Of a stretch of 64,000 nucleotides of DNA, positions 49,678-58,917 are shown piece by piece. The stretch covers positions 310,001 through 374,000 of the forward strand of contig CAJQUW010011310.1 of the NCBI GenBank assembly GCA_907163375.1, read 5' to 3'. This DNA is from Prostheceraeus crozeri (lineage: Eukaryota > Platyhelminthes > Polycladida > Euryleptidae). The notes beneath the pieces were generated by a model that saw nothing but the letters and a program-made list of their open reading frames with translations, was not told the DNA's origin and did not search any database. Position 1 is the stretch's first letter. Each line of letters starts with the position of its first letter. The translations under genes and the position numbers were made by a program.

Positions 49678-50340
49678 ATGATGATGATATTGAATGACTC
49701 TGAAATGACAGATTTTCGACTATTCACTGACCGTACAATGTGTGTGGCCGGACCAAGTCAGTCTGGTAAAACAACTTTTGTAACTCAGCTACTGCAATAC
49801 AGAGATGAGATGTTTAATAAGAAAATAAAACAGGTTAAATGGTACTACGGTATTTTTCAACCAGATCTGCATTCTGCACTTCGACAGCAGGGATACGAAG
49901 TAAAACAGGGGCTACCACCAACTGAGGATATCCGAGCAGGTGATTTGATCGTGTTGGATGATCTACTTCGCGAAAGCAAATCTTCAAAAGATGTAACCGA
50001 AATGTTTATTCAAACAGCACACCATAGGCAAGCTTTTATCATCTACATCACTCAAAATATCTTTGATGGAGGAAAAGAGAAGAGAACTAGAAGTCTTAAT
50101 ACACACTATTTGGTGGTTTTCAAGAATCCAAGAGATAGTAGTCAGATACATCATTTGAGTCGACAAATATTACCTCAGCAGCCTAAAACTCTTTCGAAAA
50201 TATATGATGAAGTGACGAAGAAGCCACATGGCTACCTCTTCATTGACTTAACGCAAGAATGCCCAGAGCGATTTCGATTTCGAACTAATATTATACCAAA
50301 CTCTGGAGATGCAATGATAGTATTCACTGTCAACAGTTAA
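49678..50340 (+). CDS. Packaging ATPase (FtsK/HerA, A32-like)
   Basis: About 220 aa, starting at one of three ATGs in a row (49678, 49681, 49684). Walker A is GPSQSGKTTF at residues 25-34 and Walker B is LIVLDD at 90-95. A conserved ITQN (sensor-like) follows in IIYITQNIFD. This is the genome-packaging motor family shared by Polintons, virophages, adenovirus-like elements and poxviruses (A32). It pumps linear DNA into the capsid using ATP. The length suits the family, and it sits beside the integrase and capsid block as in other Polintons. Confidence 0.93.
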   Translation: MMMILNDSEMTDFRLFTDRTMCVAGPSQSGKTTFVTQLLQYRDEMFNKKIKQVKWYYGIFQPDLHSALRQQGYEVKQGLPPTEDIRAGDLIVLDDLLRESKSSKDVTEMFIQTAHHRQAFIIYITQNIFDGGKEKRTRSLNTHYLVVFKNPRDSSQIHHLSRQILPQQPKTLSKIYDEVTKKPHGYLFIDLTQECPERFRFRTNIIPNSGDAMIVFTVNS

Positions 50341-50374
50341 TTAATTGGACCAATGACAGTTTTAAGCAATACAT

Positions 50375-51055
50375 ATGTGCTTCAGCTACTATGACATTTT
50401 CAATATGAGTTTTTCAAAAATGGTTGTCATTCCTCAAGAGGAATATCTACAGCTATCAATGACAAGAAATATTCAGGAAGCTAAAAATGTGGATCAGCCG
50501 GTTACAGATCAACTTAAGCAATTATCTCAACAGGATAGGGAAATTCAAAAGATTGAGGATCCTTATCGACGAATGCAGTTACAGGCTGAGAATTTAGAGG
50601 AAAGACGACATATTAGGGAAAAGCTGCGCAAATTCATAACTCTTTCAACTCCTCGAGCATATCGCATGCGAGCTGAAAGGTTGTTTGATTTTATTGATCC
50701 TCACGTAAAGTTCAATGAGCGAGGAGAAATAATAGAAGAAAACGGTGATGTAATTAGGAACAGTCACATCGATGATCTTCTACAATATGCTGTGAGAGAT
50801 GTAAGGCGAAAGCTGGGTGCTCCACAAGGATGGGAATACTTTCAAAAATTGCTATCTAATCACAACGTTCCCCATAATATAATCGGAGGACCAACTATAA
50901 ATGAACTGAATAAAGTGTTGGCAACCGATTCTTCAAAAGGAAAAGTAGTTACCACAGTCAAGCGAGAACCCATTGTTTCTCCTGCTACGTCTCCAACTCC
51001 GAAGAGAAGAGGGAGACGCTCAACACGAACACCGAAAAGTTACAGCAAATATTAG
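50375..51055 (+). CDS. Coiled-coil/basic-tail protein upstream of integrase
   Basis: 226 aa from ATG 50375; an in-frame ATG at 50405 is an alternative. Residues about 20-90 are charged and helical (QLKQLSQQDREIQKIEDPYR...LEERRHIREKLRKF), consistent with a coiled coil. The middle contains DDLLQYAVRDVRRKLGAPQG. The end is Ser/Thr/Pro-rich and basic (KRRGRRSTRTPKSYSKY). I recognise the layout as one of the uncharacterised Polinton proteins but cannot name a function. A CCAAT box lies 25 bp upstream at 50350-50354. Confidence 0.75.
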   Translation: MCFSYYDIFNMSFSKMVVIPQEEYLQLSMTRNIQEAKNVDQPVTDQLKQLSQQDREIQKIEDPYRRMQLQAENLEERRHIREKLRKFITLSTPRAYRMRAERLFDFIDPHVKFNERGEIIEENGDVIRNSHIDDLLQYAVRDVRRKLGAPQGWEYFQKLLSNHNVPHNIIGGPTINELNKVLATDSSKGKVVTTVKREPIVSPATSPTPKRRGRRSTRTPKSYSKY

Positions 51056-51221
51056 GCAAATAACAGTGAAATTGCTTCCCATATCATGTCTATGCAGAAA
51101 ATTTGCTGCTGTTTGAAGTCTGCGCTCGATAGTAAAGGAGAAGAGGGTATAGAAGTTGATATCAATTGCGTTAGCAGTTGCTGTGCAAGTAATACTCGAG
51201 CGAGTCGCCAGAATAAGGAGG

Positions 51222-52310
51222 ATGAGCGCAGCGGAAAAACTGAGACAAATCTACTACGATATCAATCATCCCGCAAGCTTCAGTCGTCCGAGCGTTTTAG
51301 CCCGTGCAGCAGGTGTACGAATAGAGACAGTGAAGAAATGGTTGAAGAGTCAACCAACCTACACGCTACACAAGGATGCGAGGAAGCGGTTTCCAACTAG
51401 GAGATATGTTGTCAATAATATTGACAGTCAATGGCAAGCAGATTTGGCTGATATGCAGCAGATATCTCAATACAATGACGGTTACAAGTACATCCTAACC
51501 GTAATAGATATTTTATCACGATATGCTTGGGTTCGCGCCTTGAAATCCAAGAGAGGAGCAGAAGTTGAGGCGGCTTTTCAAAGTATTCTAAATGAAGGGA
51601 GGATCCCACAAAGAATACAAACAGATCAAGGAAAGGAATTCGAAAATTCCCACGTTCGTGGTCTACTTGAGCGATATGACATTGAACTGTTCAGTGTTAA
51701 AAGTGCTTACAAAGCTGCGATGGTTGAGAGGTTCAATCGTACACTCAAGACAAAGATATGGCGGTATTTCAGTGCTAAAAATACACATGTCTGGATAGAT
51801 GATTTACAGAAGTTCGTGAGAAATTACAATGAGAGCTATCATCGGATTATAAAGATGCGTCCAATCGACGTCACTCGGGATAATGCTATGGATTTGTGGC
51901 TTCGTCTGTATGGCAAGGCACCAAAAACAACTACCGATAAGAAGAAAATCGACGTTGGTGATAGAGTTCGCATCTCTAAAGTGAAGTCTACATTCGAGAA
52001 GGGCTATCTACCGAACTGGACCGAAGAAGAATTTTTTGTTGATGAAGTAAATAAAAAATTTAAACCAACAATGTATAAGTTAATAGACTATCATGGTAAT
52101 CCAATTGAAGGGAAATTCTACTCATATGAATTACAAGTGGTTGATCGGAGTGAAGAAGTGTATATGATAGATAGAATAGTTAAGAGGAAAGGACATGGTA
52201 ATCATAGAAAATATCTCGTCAAATGGAAGGGATATCCTGACTCGTTCAACAGTTGGATAGCCCATCAAGACTTGAGAAATGTGGAAGTAGGAGACATTAG
52301 AAGCTTTTAA
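51222..52310 (+). CDS. Retrovirus-type integrase with C-terminal chromodomain
   Basis: From ATG 51222 (MSAAEKLRQIYYDINHP) the product is 362 aa. The catalytic core shows WQADLADM (first Asp, residue 74), IQTDQGKEF (second Asp, 135) and AAMVERFNRTL (Glu, 169). The second-to-third spacing is 34, right for rve integrases. A basic SH3-like region follows, then a chromodomain at about 312-353 (VKRKGHG...KYLVKWKGYPDSFNSW). Polinton integrases insert the linear element DNA into the host genome, and the chromodomain may steer insertion to marked chromatin. All catalytic residues are recognisable. Confidence 0.95.
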   Translation: MSAAEKLRQIYYDINHPASFSRPSVLARAAGVRIETVKKWLKSQPTYTLHKDARKRFPTRRYVVNNIDSQWQADLADMQQISQYNDGYKYILTVIDILSRYAWVRALKSKRGAEVEAAFQSILNEGRIPQRIQTDQGKEFENSHVRGLLERYDIELFSVKSAYKAAMVERFNRTLKTKIWRYFSAKNTHVWIDDLQKFVRNYNESYHRIIKMRPIDVTRDNAMDLWLRLYGKAPKTTTDKKKIDVGDRVRISKVKSTFEKGYLPNWTEEEFFVDEVNKKFKPTMYKLIDYHGNPIEGKFYSYELQVVDRSEEVYMIDRIVKRKGHGNHRKYLVKWKGYPDSFNSWIAHQDLRNVEVGDIRSF

Positions 52311-52324
52311 GCTAATATTGGTGA

Positions 52325-53938
52325 ATGACTACTGATCCCACATTATATCCAATAATGTCGTCTGCTGAGTTCAACATCATTCTCCCGAGCAACAGCAATC
52401 CAAAGATATTTCCAGAGAACAAACCATCGGAGTATTCGGTTGAGTTTGCCAAGCCTCTTTATCTGAGTGGCCCTCACGAAGTCGCATTAACTGAAGTCAC
52501 ATATTACAATGATATTAGTTTGTTAACGAATAATTATTTTGAAATACACACGGAAGTACGTGAAAAGGATGATTGTTTTCGCCTATTTCAGAATGGTCTA
52601 CATGGAACATGGGATTTTCATCATCTTACTTTACATCCTTTCTCACCATCGCTACCGTCTGTCAAGAACATGATCAAAATTGAAAAGGCATATGCAACGT
52701 CTTCCTTCAATTCTACAGTTCCCACACTCAGCTTGCAAGATACAGAGAATGAAATTGGTAAAATGTTCCGACGAATAAACGATCTCTTCACTCTCACTTT
52801 AAATAGATTCTTCAAGCCAGTTGTAAAAGGCTCAACTAAACTATTGAAAGAAGGGAGGAAGCATGTTCTGCTAATATTAGGTAGAGATTTGGCACACACT
52901 CTAGGGTTTCCCAGAACTACATTTTCATCTCTACATTGGTATAATGGACTTGGATGGAAAGCTGAGAGAACAGTTAGTGATTTTCAATGTAGAATTGCAC
53001 CGTTGTATGCACTACAGAAAAGGAGTGTCCGCGTCAAGGAAAAATTTGAAGTTATTAAAAATATTGAAGACGTTGCAAGAAAGTTTCAAGGATCAGTGCC
53101 AGAAAGTTTAATGACTTGTGAATATAAGAAAGAGAAAGTAACTCTTTTTACTGCTGAAATGGAGGTAGAATTTCTTGTTTTCACTAAAAAGACACCTTTG
53201 GAAAAGTCTAATTCCGCTGTTATTGAATTCGGATCAGAAATTCAGAGACTATTCAAGCATCCTGATAGTCCACCGTGTTTGACAGAATTAAATGATACAT
53301 ATAAGATTCAGTTGAATTCCAATAAACTAAAGACAGCAACAAACGACGCATGGCACATCAATGTATATTCCGATAAAATACTGGCTGACGAATTGAGTAC
53401 CTCAACTGAGCTAGTAAGGAGGGTCAATTTAAACGTTGAAGATCTAAACACACCATCGGAAATTTGTACAAAACTAAATGAAAATGGTGCACACTACCTC
53501 AACGCAGATGAGTACTTCTTTTCATATGATCCCTTAAAGAAGCGAATGGTTTTAAAAGTAGGGAGAAATTATCTCATTAAGCTCGACAAGATGTTGGCAA
53601 CAATTCTAGGGTTCTCAAAATTCACAATAAATGAAGGTACAACCATTGGTAATTCAGCACCTTCATTAGAGAGAGACATCAGTAACTTATATATTTACTG
53701 CAATATTGTTGAGTATACTAGAGTTGGTGACATCGAGGCTCCATTGCTACGCACATTTCCCCTATCATCCGGCCGGAAGCAGTTAATCAATCGTGAATTC
53801 ATCAACAAAATGTATTTACCGATCAATCGAAGTGTTATCAATAGAATCGACATTTCAATTCATGATGATGCGGGTGAAATTGTTCCATTCTATGGTGGTG
53901 TTACTGTGCTGACACTACATATTAAGAATCGAGACTAA
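52325..53938 (+). CDS. Minor capsid (penton-like) protein candidate
   Basis: 537 aa from ATG 52325, 14 bp behind the integrase. The N-terminus contains FNIILPSNSNPKIFPENKPS and the C-terminal third holds SNLYIYCNIVEYTRVGDIEA followed by PLLRTFPL. This block is characteristic of the large conserved structural protein encoded next to the major capsid gene in Polintons. I infer a penton-type minor capsid role from position, size and this block; no jelly-roll fold can be proven by eye. Confidence 0.7.
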   Translation: MTTDPTLYPIMSSAEFNIILPSNSNPKIFPENKPSEYSVEFAKPLYLSGPHEVALTEVTYYNDISLLTNNYFEIHTEVREKDDCFRLFQNGLHGTWDFHHLTLHPFSPSLPSVKNMIKIEKAYATSSFNSTVPTLSLQDTENEIGKMFRRINDLFTLTLNRFFKPVVKGSTKLLKEGRKHVLLILGRDLAHTLGFPRTTFSSLHWYNGLGWKAERTVSDFQCRIAPLYALQKRSVRVKEKFEVIKNIEDVARKFQGSVPESLMTCEYKKEKVTLFTAEMEVEFLVFTKKTPLEKSNSAVIEFGSEIQRLFKHPDSPPCLTELNDTYKIQLNSNKLKTATNDAWHINVYSDKILADELSTSTELVRRVNLNVEDLNTPSEICTKLNENGAHYLNADEYFFSYDPLKKRMVLKVGRNYLIKLDKMLATILGFSKFTINEGTTIGNSAPSLERDISNLYIYCNIVEYTRVGDIEAPLLRTFPLSSGRKQLINREFINKMYLPINRSVINRIDISIHDDAGEIVPFYGGVTVLTLHIKNRD

Positions 53939-53980
53939 GGCTTTACGCTATTGTGAAATTCTTCAGAATTCAAATTTACA

Positions 53981-54457
53981 ATGACAGGCTTTTATAGCAG
54001 ACCATCATATCAAAGCGGATATCCCGTATTTGCTGGAGGTAGGCGACAAGTAGGAGGCGGAATATTTGGTGCATTAAAGCGTGCATTACTTCCTGGACTT
54101 AAACGCTATGCGTTGCCAGTGATGAAACGCGTAGGAAACAGAGCTTTAGATTTTGGTGCAAATGTTGCTGCGGATGCACTCCAAGGAGCGGATATAGGAG
54201 AATCAATGAAAGTCCGTGCTCAGCAATCAGCTATTGATGCATTGGATGACCTAACAAAGTCGAGACGACCTGTTCGTAAGAGGCGCAACAAGACAAGACA
54301 AGTTGGATCCGGTCGAGTTACTAAGCAAAGACGAAGAGTTAGGAAATCTAGATCGAAGCTTCCTGTGAAGAAGACAAGAAAGCGAAAGCGAAAGCGAAAG
54401 CGGAAATCGAAATCAGTTGGAAATAAGTCGAAACGAAGGAGATTAACGTATTTCTAA
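53981..54457 (+). CDS. Basic core-like protein
   Basis: 158 aa. The N-terminal 30 residues are Tyr/Gly-rich (GGRRQVGGGIFGALKRALLP). A short helical middle reads NRALDFGANVAADALQGADI. The last 60 residues are dominated by Arg/Lys (RKRKRKRKRKSK), giving strong DNA-binding charge. GGGIF near the N-terminus recalls adenoviral minor proteins of the pVI/pX type. It is probably packed with the genome inside the capsid. It sits between the penton-like and major capsid genes, 10 bp before the latter. Confidence 0.7.
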   Translation: MTGFYSRPSYQSGYPVFAGGRRQVGGGIFGALKRALLPGLKRYALPVMKRVGNRALDFGANVAADALQGADIGESMKVRAQQSAIDALDDLTKSRRPVRKRRNKTRQVGSGRVTKQRRRVRKSRSKLPVKKTRKRKRKRKRKSKSVGNKSKRRRLTYF

Positions 54458-54467
54458 ACTGAGCGAA

Positions 54468-55754
54468 ATGCAATCGACTATCAATTCAGCTTTGTGCTTT
54501 TTTGATACATCACCCCAGCAAACTGACATAATTTCGTCGAGAATTGTTGACTATTTTCCCTCAACAAATATTGTGGGTAATGACATACCTATTCAGTTTG
54601 ATGTTACTGCTAATGCTGACGACTACATCGACTGTCAGTCTATTGACTTGGAATTGTGTGTACAAATTAAAAAAACTGATGGTACTAACATTGATTCTAA
54701 GGACAAAGTGGGGTTGATTAATCTCCCAATTGCCAGTCTCTTCTCAGATGTCACTTTATCACTAAATAATAAGCAGATTGAAGGAGGAGATTCATCATAT
54801 CCATATGGAGCTTACTTATATACATTGACTCAGTTTCAAAACCAGGCCAAACAAACGCACTTACAAGCTGCTGGTTGGTTTACAGATCAGTCTGGTAAGT
54901 TCGATGATTTCGCTAATAATGGTTTGAAAAAGCGTGTGGAATTAACTGCTGATTCAGCTGAACTACATCTAAAAGGTCCTGTCTATCTTGATTTTTTCCG
55001 TCAATCGAGATACCTCCTATCTCAAGTACAAATGCGATTGACATTTGTTCGTGCTAAATCAAAATTTGCTTTGATGTCATTCGGACCTGCTGCATCCTAT
55101 GATGTACACATAACGGAAGCTGTCCTCAATGTAAGGCGAGTAAAAATGAATCCCACAGTCATCAATCAACATGCTGTAGGACTGAAGAACCACAATGCTA
55201 TATATCCAGTCAATCATAGTGTACTAACCACTTTTACGATTCCGGCGACTACCTCATCTTTTGATTATCCCAACCTCTTTCCAATTGCCCTACCGAAGGC
55301 GGTGTACATCGCGTTTGTAGAAAATGAATCATTTTGTGGTAACTTTCAGAAGAATCCGTTTCATTTTCAACATTTTGGTATCACGAAACTCGGTCTATTC
55401 GCAGATGGCAATTCAGTTGCTTGTAAGGCCTATCAACCGAATTTTAAGGAAAACAATTTTGTTCGCGAATATTGCTCTACTTTCATGGCACTAGACATGT
55501 TCAACACTGACGATTCAAATGGTATTACGATGGATATGTATAAGAATGGCTACTTCTATATATTATACAACCTCAAAGCAGATTGTGATATAACTGGGGA
55601 AAATGTGGATGTTACAAAAGCTGGTAACCTTCGATTGGAACTCACATTTGCGGATCCTTTGAAAGTTCCTGTAACGGGTTTACTTTACGCAATCTATGAC
55701 AGCAGCATTGAAATTACTAGATTGAGAGACGTCTTGGCCAACTATCAGAGATGA
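54468..55754 (+). CDS. Major capsid protein (double jelly-roll type)
   Basis: 428 aa. Motifs include NDIPIQFDVTANADDYIDCQ and YPYGAYLYTLTQFQ. The C-terminal GNLRLELTFADPLKVPVTGL closes a typical second jelly roll. This family forms the hexagonal capsomers of Polintons, virophages and adenovirus-like particles. It was identified from these motifs, its length and its place between the core-like and protease genes. Its stop overlaps the protease start (ATGA), so the two are tightly packed. Confidence 0.85.
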   Translation: MQSTINSALCFFDTSPQQTDIISSRIVDYFPSTNIVGNDIPIQFDVTANADDYIDCQSIDLELCVQIKKTDGTNIDSKDKVGLINLPIASLFSDVTLSLNNKQIEGGDSSYPYGAYLYTLTQFQNQAKQTHLQAAGWFTDQSGKFDDFANNGLKKRVELTADSAELHLKGPVYLDFFRQSRYLLSQVQMRLTFVRAKSKFALMSFGPAASYDVHITEAVLNVRRVKMNPTVINQHAVGLKNHNAIYPVNHSVLTTFTIPATTSSFDYPNLFPIALPKAVYIAFVENESFCGNFQKNPFHFQHFGITKLGLFADGNSVACKAYQPNFKENNFVREYCSTFMALDMFNTDDSNGITMDMYKNGYFYILYNLKADCDITGENVDVTKAGNLRLELTFADPLKVPVTGLLYAIYDSSIEITRLRDVLANYQR

Positions 55755-56212
55755 GCAACCTCAGTAATGTGGAAATCTTAAACTTAATGAAGAAAGCTCA
55801 TCCCTATTCCAAGAAATTGTTTCTCAATGTATTCCCAAGAGATGAACTACCTACATCAATTCAGTCATATCCCTGTTCTCTGATTATAAATACAGACACG
55901 GTTAATCTTCGTGGTAAACATTGGGTTGCGGTGTACATAAATCGCAATAGAGTAGCTGAATATTTTGATTCTCTCAATCAGCCGCCATTACATGATATAT
56001 CAATATGGATCAATAGATTCTCATGGACTAGAAAGAAAGTGACATCGTTCCCACTCCAAAGTAATAGATCCCTCATGTGTGGGGGCTACGTACTATATTT
56101 TGTTAATGAACGACCTTTGAAAAGTGACTATAAAAGTGTTATTCGATTATTCTCTAGAAATTGTGCTAAAAACGATGTAATTCTCAACAATTATATGAAC
56201 TCAGTCTTGTAA
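55751..56212 (+). CDS. Adenain-like cysteine protease (Ulp1/C5 type)
   Basis: 153 aa. The catalytic triad is visible: His57 in GKHWVAVY, Asp73 in EYFDSLNQPP and Cys110 in SLMCGGYVLYF. Adenain-type proteases mature capsid and core proteins during virion assembly. The length is a little short of adenovirus protease (about 200 aa) but normal for Polintons. The start overlaps the major capsid stop. An AATAAA overlaps its own stop codon (56211-56216). Confidence 0.93.
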   Translation: MSNLSNVEILNLMKKAHPYSKKLFLNVFPRDELPTSIQSYPCSLIINTDTVNLRGKHWVAVYINRNRVAEYFDSLNQPPLHDISIWINRFSWTRKKVTSFPLQSNRSLMCGGYVLYFVNERPLKSDYKSVIRLFSRNCAKNDVILNNYMNSVL

Positions 56213-56216
56213 TAAA
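56211..56216 (+). terminator. Poly(A) signal overlapping the protease stop
   Basis: AATAAA shares its first two bases with the TAA stop of the protease gene and ends the rightward gene block. Confidence 0.55.
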
Positions 56217-56298
56217 TTCATTATATATGCAAAATTTGTTTTATTTCCCAGAGCGTAATGTTTAGAGGGAGAGCAAAGTTTCACAATTGAAATGTATA

Positions 56299-56362
56299 TT
56301 TACAAACTATTTACAACAGTCCATCAACTTTTTACAAACTATTTACAACAGTCCATCAACTT
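56299..56362. repeat. Tandem duplication of a 32-bp unit
   Basis: Two perfect 32-bp units built on TTTACAAACTATTTACAACA, followed by a partial third. They lie at the tail-to-tail junction of the two gene blocks, and the last bases of the TBP-like frame run into them. Confidence 0.9.
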
Positions 56363-56919
56363 TTTACAAAATAATTTTTCAAATCACTTATTATTTGGGA
56401 TACAACTTTCAAGTCTTTAATGCCAGTTATCACAACTTTCCCATTGTGGAACACGTGAACGTGATAAGGATGCCAATTTGTCATTTGCGCAGCAGGAAAT
56501 AACTCCACCTCATAAGTAAGATTGGACGTAGAGGAAACTTTGCGAAAGTCATAGCGATAATTCAATTCGCATAACACTGTCATGGTTTTTACTTTCCAAT
56601 TAGGTAATTTATCCCGTAATAGTATTTCCAACACGGAGTGTAGGTAATTGAGATCACAATCATCGAAGCACCCAACACACTGCACTGTTCCATTAGGAAA
56701 GAAAAGGACAGTCATAGATTTCTCCTTCCTCAAGATTCTCCATGTCAACATTGTGGGTCGCCCCAGATACAAACTCGTCGTCGGCTTTCGCCTCTTCTTC
56801 ACTATTAGCCATTGCTTTCTGTTGGGTATGTCTCGCTCGATTTGATGTAGATCGAGTTTTGAGTTTGCTTTTGTAACCACCATGCGATTCACCACTTTCA
56901 TCTGACTGATGTCGTCCAT
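56356..56919 (-). CDS. TATA-binding-protein-like (TBP-like) protein
   Basis: 187 aa from ATG at 56919. Two imperfect repeats match the two halves of the TBP saddle. Half one (about 8-105) has VNRMVVTKANSKLDLHQIE against TBP's NIVSTVNLGCKLDLKTI, then WRILRKEKSMTVLFFPNGTV against MRIREPRTTALIFSSGKM. Half two (about 110-184) has YEVELFPAAQM against YEPELFPGLIY, then HVFHNGKVVITGIK against LIFVSGKVVLTGAK. Three of TBP's DNA-kinking phenylalanines are recognisable (F74, F141, F157). TBP binds TATA boxes and nucleates transcription initiation. Several genes of this element have clear TATA boxes, so the protein may direct host RNA polymerase II to them. The first 227 bp overlap the neighbouring leftward frame. 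The match is by eye but spans both repeats. Confidence 0.72.
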   Translation of the reverse strand: MDDISQMKVVNRMVVTKANSKLDLHQIERDIPNRKQWLIVKKRRKPTTSLYLGRPTMLTWRILRKEKSMTVLFFPNGTVQCVGCFDDCDLNYLHSVLEILLRDKLPNWKVKTMTVLCELNYRYDFRKVSSTSNLTYEVELFPAAQMTNWHPYHVHVFHNGKVVITGIKDLKVVSQIISDLKNYFVKS

Positions 56920-57277
56920 CTCTGACGAATGAAATTATACTTGGTAGAATCTCCTTTATAAAGGAACCCCATGTGACGTCACTAAAACGAAAAAATCGAT
57001 GATCAACGTCTTTCCTCTTGGATGAACATACGTAAAGTTTGACAGTTGAATCATATTTTATCCATACCTTTTCATCCAGAGGAATCTTCATCCGAGTATC
57101 ATGTCGCTCAATCAGATTAGCAAAATCTTTAAGTGAGGGCAATGCGTCACTACTAATAGAAACACCACGATGATTTCTACTATTTGTTACAGAATGTCGA
57201 AAAACTATTTTGCTTGAATCTGTTAGGTGAATTTTTTGTCTGTCACTTAACTTCCATGTTCTGATATAATGAGGCAT
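56693..57277 (-). CDS. 194-aa protein with possible PC4-like motifs, overlapping the TBP-like gene
   Basis: From ATG 57277 (MPHYIRTWKLSDRQ). Residues 15-57 contain KIVFRHSV and RGVSISSDALPSLKDF. Residues 68-118 contain KVWIKYDSTVKLYVCSSK and FFRFSDVTWGSFIKEILPSI. Both end in a pattern like the PC4/Sub1 single-stranded DNA-binding domain (GISL-x-EQW-x-L). PC4 is a transcription cofactor that works with TBP-containing complexes, so the pairing would make sense, but the similarity is weak. After residue 120 the chain is disordered and acidic (NSEEEAKADDE) and this part lies over the first half of the TBP-like frame. An ATTTGCAAAC-like octamer word is upstream. Confidence 0.45.
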   Translation of the reverse strand: MPHYIRTWKLSDRQKIHLTDSSKIVFRHSVTNSRNHRGVSISSDALPSLKDFANLIERHDTRMKIPLDEKVWIKYDSTVKLYVCSSKRKDVDHRFFRFSDVTWGSFIKEILPSIISFVRDGRHQSDESGESHGGYKSKLKTRSTSNRARHTQQKAMANSEEEAKADDEFVSGATHNVDMENLEEGEIYDCPFLS

Positions 57278-57486
57278 ATTCTGAAGTTATTCTTAATGTA
57301 ATTATTATAATCTGATAATTGCCTAAAGTTAGTTTATGTTTGCAAATCAACATATCGGAAGGATGCTGAATGCTGTTATGTATTCAAATTCAATTTCTAC
57401 ATATCGGAAAGATGTAGAAATGTACACTCAAATATTTACTACCTACGTGTTATTTTTTTTTATGGATTCTACCGTTGTTCTATCCG
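57278..57486. other. Intergenic spacer between polymerase and PC4/TBP-like genes
   Basis: About 210 bp with no supported gene. It contains a direct repeat of ACATATCGGAA-GATG at about 57351 and 57400. Confidence 0.5.
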
Positions 57487-58917
57487 CTATTCTACATCAC
57501 CTGCTGTGGGAAGACATTTTCGTCTTTTTGACGGAGGAGGAAGTCCAAGGCTATAGTGTCCATATGGTAAAGATAAGTTCTTATTTATCCAGCAGCGCTT
57601 ATCTTCCCAAAGTGAGAGCCCTCGCTTTCTAAACGTTTTTGTTTCAACTATGTGGTTTTTTGAATTTATGACGGTTATTTGCTCATTGGTATCTTTCTCA
57701 GTATAGTAAACATTTCTATAGTCACTATGTTCTATGCGTCTAACCACTGCTCTCTGTATACCCTTTGCTCGCCTAATGCTATGATGTGTTGAATCTAGAA
57801 ATTTCATTGAATACATTTTTGGTTTCAAAAGAACCATCTCCTCAAGCAACTTTCCCGCGCACTCATCCTTAAAACAACCGAGTCTAGCCTTGTTTGTAAT
57901 TGAATATAAACGGTGATTCACATCATAATTTGAGGAATCAAATTTTTCACCGAAATACAGGAATATATCCTCTAGACGAACAGATGGTGAGGTGTATAGA
58001 CAAAGGAAAAAGCTATCGGTATCACCTCCACAAAGACGTGCTCTATTTATCAGTGGACATCTAATTAAATCTTTATAATACAACTGGTACATTTCTAATT
58101 TACTATAGTCAAGAACTGCTTGACCAACATAAATTAGTTTATTTAGAACTATTGAAGGTTTATACAGTTCCATACCAACTAAATCTTCATCGAATATCTT
58201 ATGCTGGACATATAGGGGATGATTGGCCAATTTAGATAGTTGCAATGTTGTATTTACTAATTTGAAGTTCCTCCGACGTCTCACATTCTCCATAGTCTTA
58301 CCAAACAGGGAGTTGTTTTTTAATTTATAAAACGCTTTTTCAAAATCAGATTTTGATTGAGCTCTTTTCTGCGAATTCATATCAATATATTGTCTCAGCC
58401 ACGATTTTTGTGTGAACTGGATTCCAGCATGGACCTTCTTTATCTTCATTCCCATAGAGAGGTAGAATTTTAGAATCGAGTAATGAACAACATAATTTTC
58501 TCGATCGAACTGATGCAGCAACAGTTTCTTTGTGCTTGTGAAACACATATTTGGTCTTAAAGTTTCATAGAAATTTTTCATATATGTAGAAAACATTTTT
58601 TGCTCTACCAATTGCATTTCTGGAGCTAATGGAAAATCAGCCGTGTCATCGTGAATGTCTGAAGGATATTCTAAATCCAAATCAAAGACATAACCTATAT
58701 CAGCCTCATTATCAATATTTTGAATGTTTTCCTCATTTGAGAAGTACACTACTTGACCTTCATCAAGCCATTTGAAGTTTGAATGTGGGAGATTCTCACT
58801 TAGCGACGAACCGTAAAGGTTGTTGACGTCTAAATATGCTAAATGACGGCTCTCATGTGGATTGTTTTGCAACTCTGAAATACGAGCACGCGCTCTATGA
58901 ATATTTGTAAACGTCAT
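57487..58917 (-). CDS. DNA polymerase B, palm/C-terminal part
   Basis: 476 aa carrying the polymerase motifs of protein-primed family-B enzymes. Motif A is YLDVNNLYGSSL (catalytic Asp near residue 30), motif B is YKLKNNSLFGKTMEN and motif C is CGGDTDSFF. This part would extend DNA during replication of the linear element. In Polintons the polymerase is normally one long protein. Here it occupies two adjacent frames, so the copy counts about one break. Confidence 0.93.
   Translation of the reverse strand: MTFTNIHRARARISELQNNPHESRHLAYLDVNNLYGSSLSENLPHSNFKWLDEGQVVYFSNEENIQNIDNEADIGYVFDLDLEYPSDIHDDTADFPLAPEMQLVEQKMFSTYMKNFYETLRPNMCFTSTKKLLLHQFDRENYVVHYSILKFYLSMGMKIKKVHAGIQFTQKSWLRQYIDMNSQKRAQSKSDFEKAFYKLKNNSLFGKTMENVRRRRNFKLVNTTLQLSKLANHPLYVQHKIFDEDLVGMELYKPSIVLNKLIYVGQAVLDYSKLEMYQLYYKDLIRCPLINRARLCGGDTDSFFLCLYTSPSVRLEDIFLYFGEKFDSSNYDVNHRLYSITNKARLGCFKDECAGKLLEEMVLLKPKMYSMKFLDSTHHSIRRAKGIQRAVVRRIEHSDYRNVYYTEKDTNEQITVINSKNHIVETKTFRKRGLSLWEDKRCWINKNLSLPYGHYSLGLPPPSKRRKCLPTAGDVE

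Noticed and set aside
51086-51400. Alternative 104-aa frame before the integrase
   Set aside because: It overlaps the integrase in another frame, starts upstream of it and has no recognisable domain.
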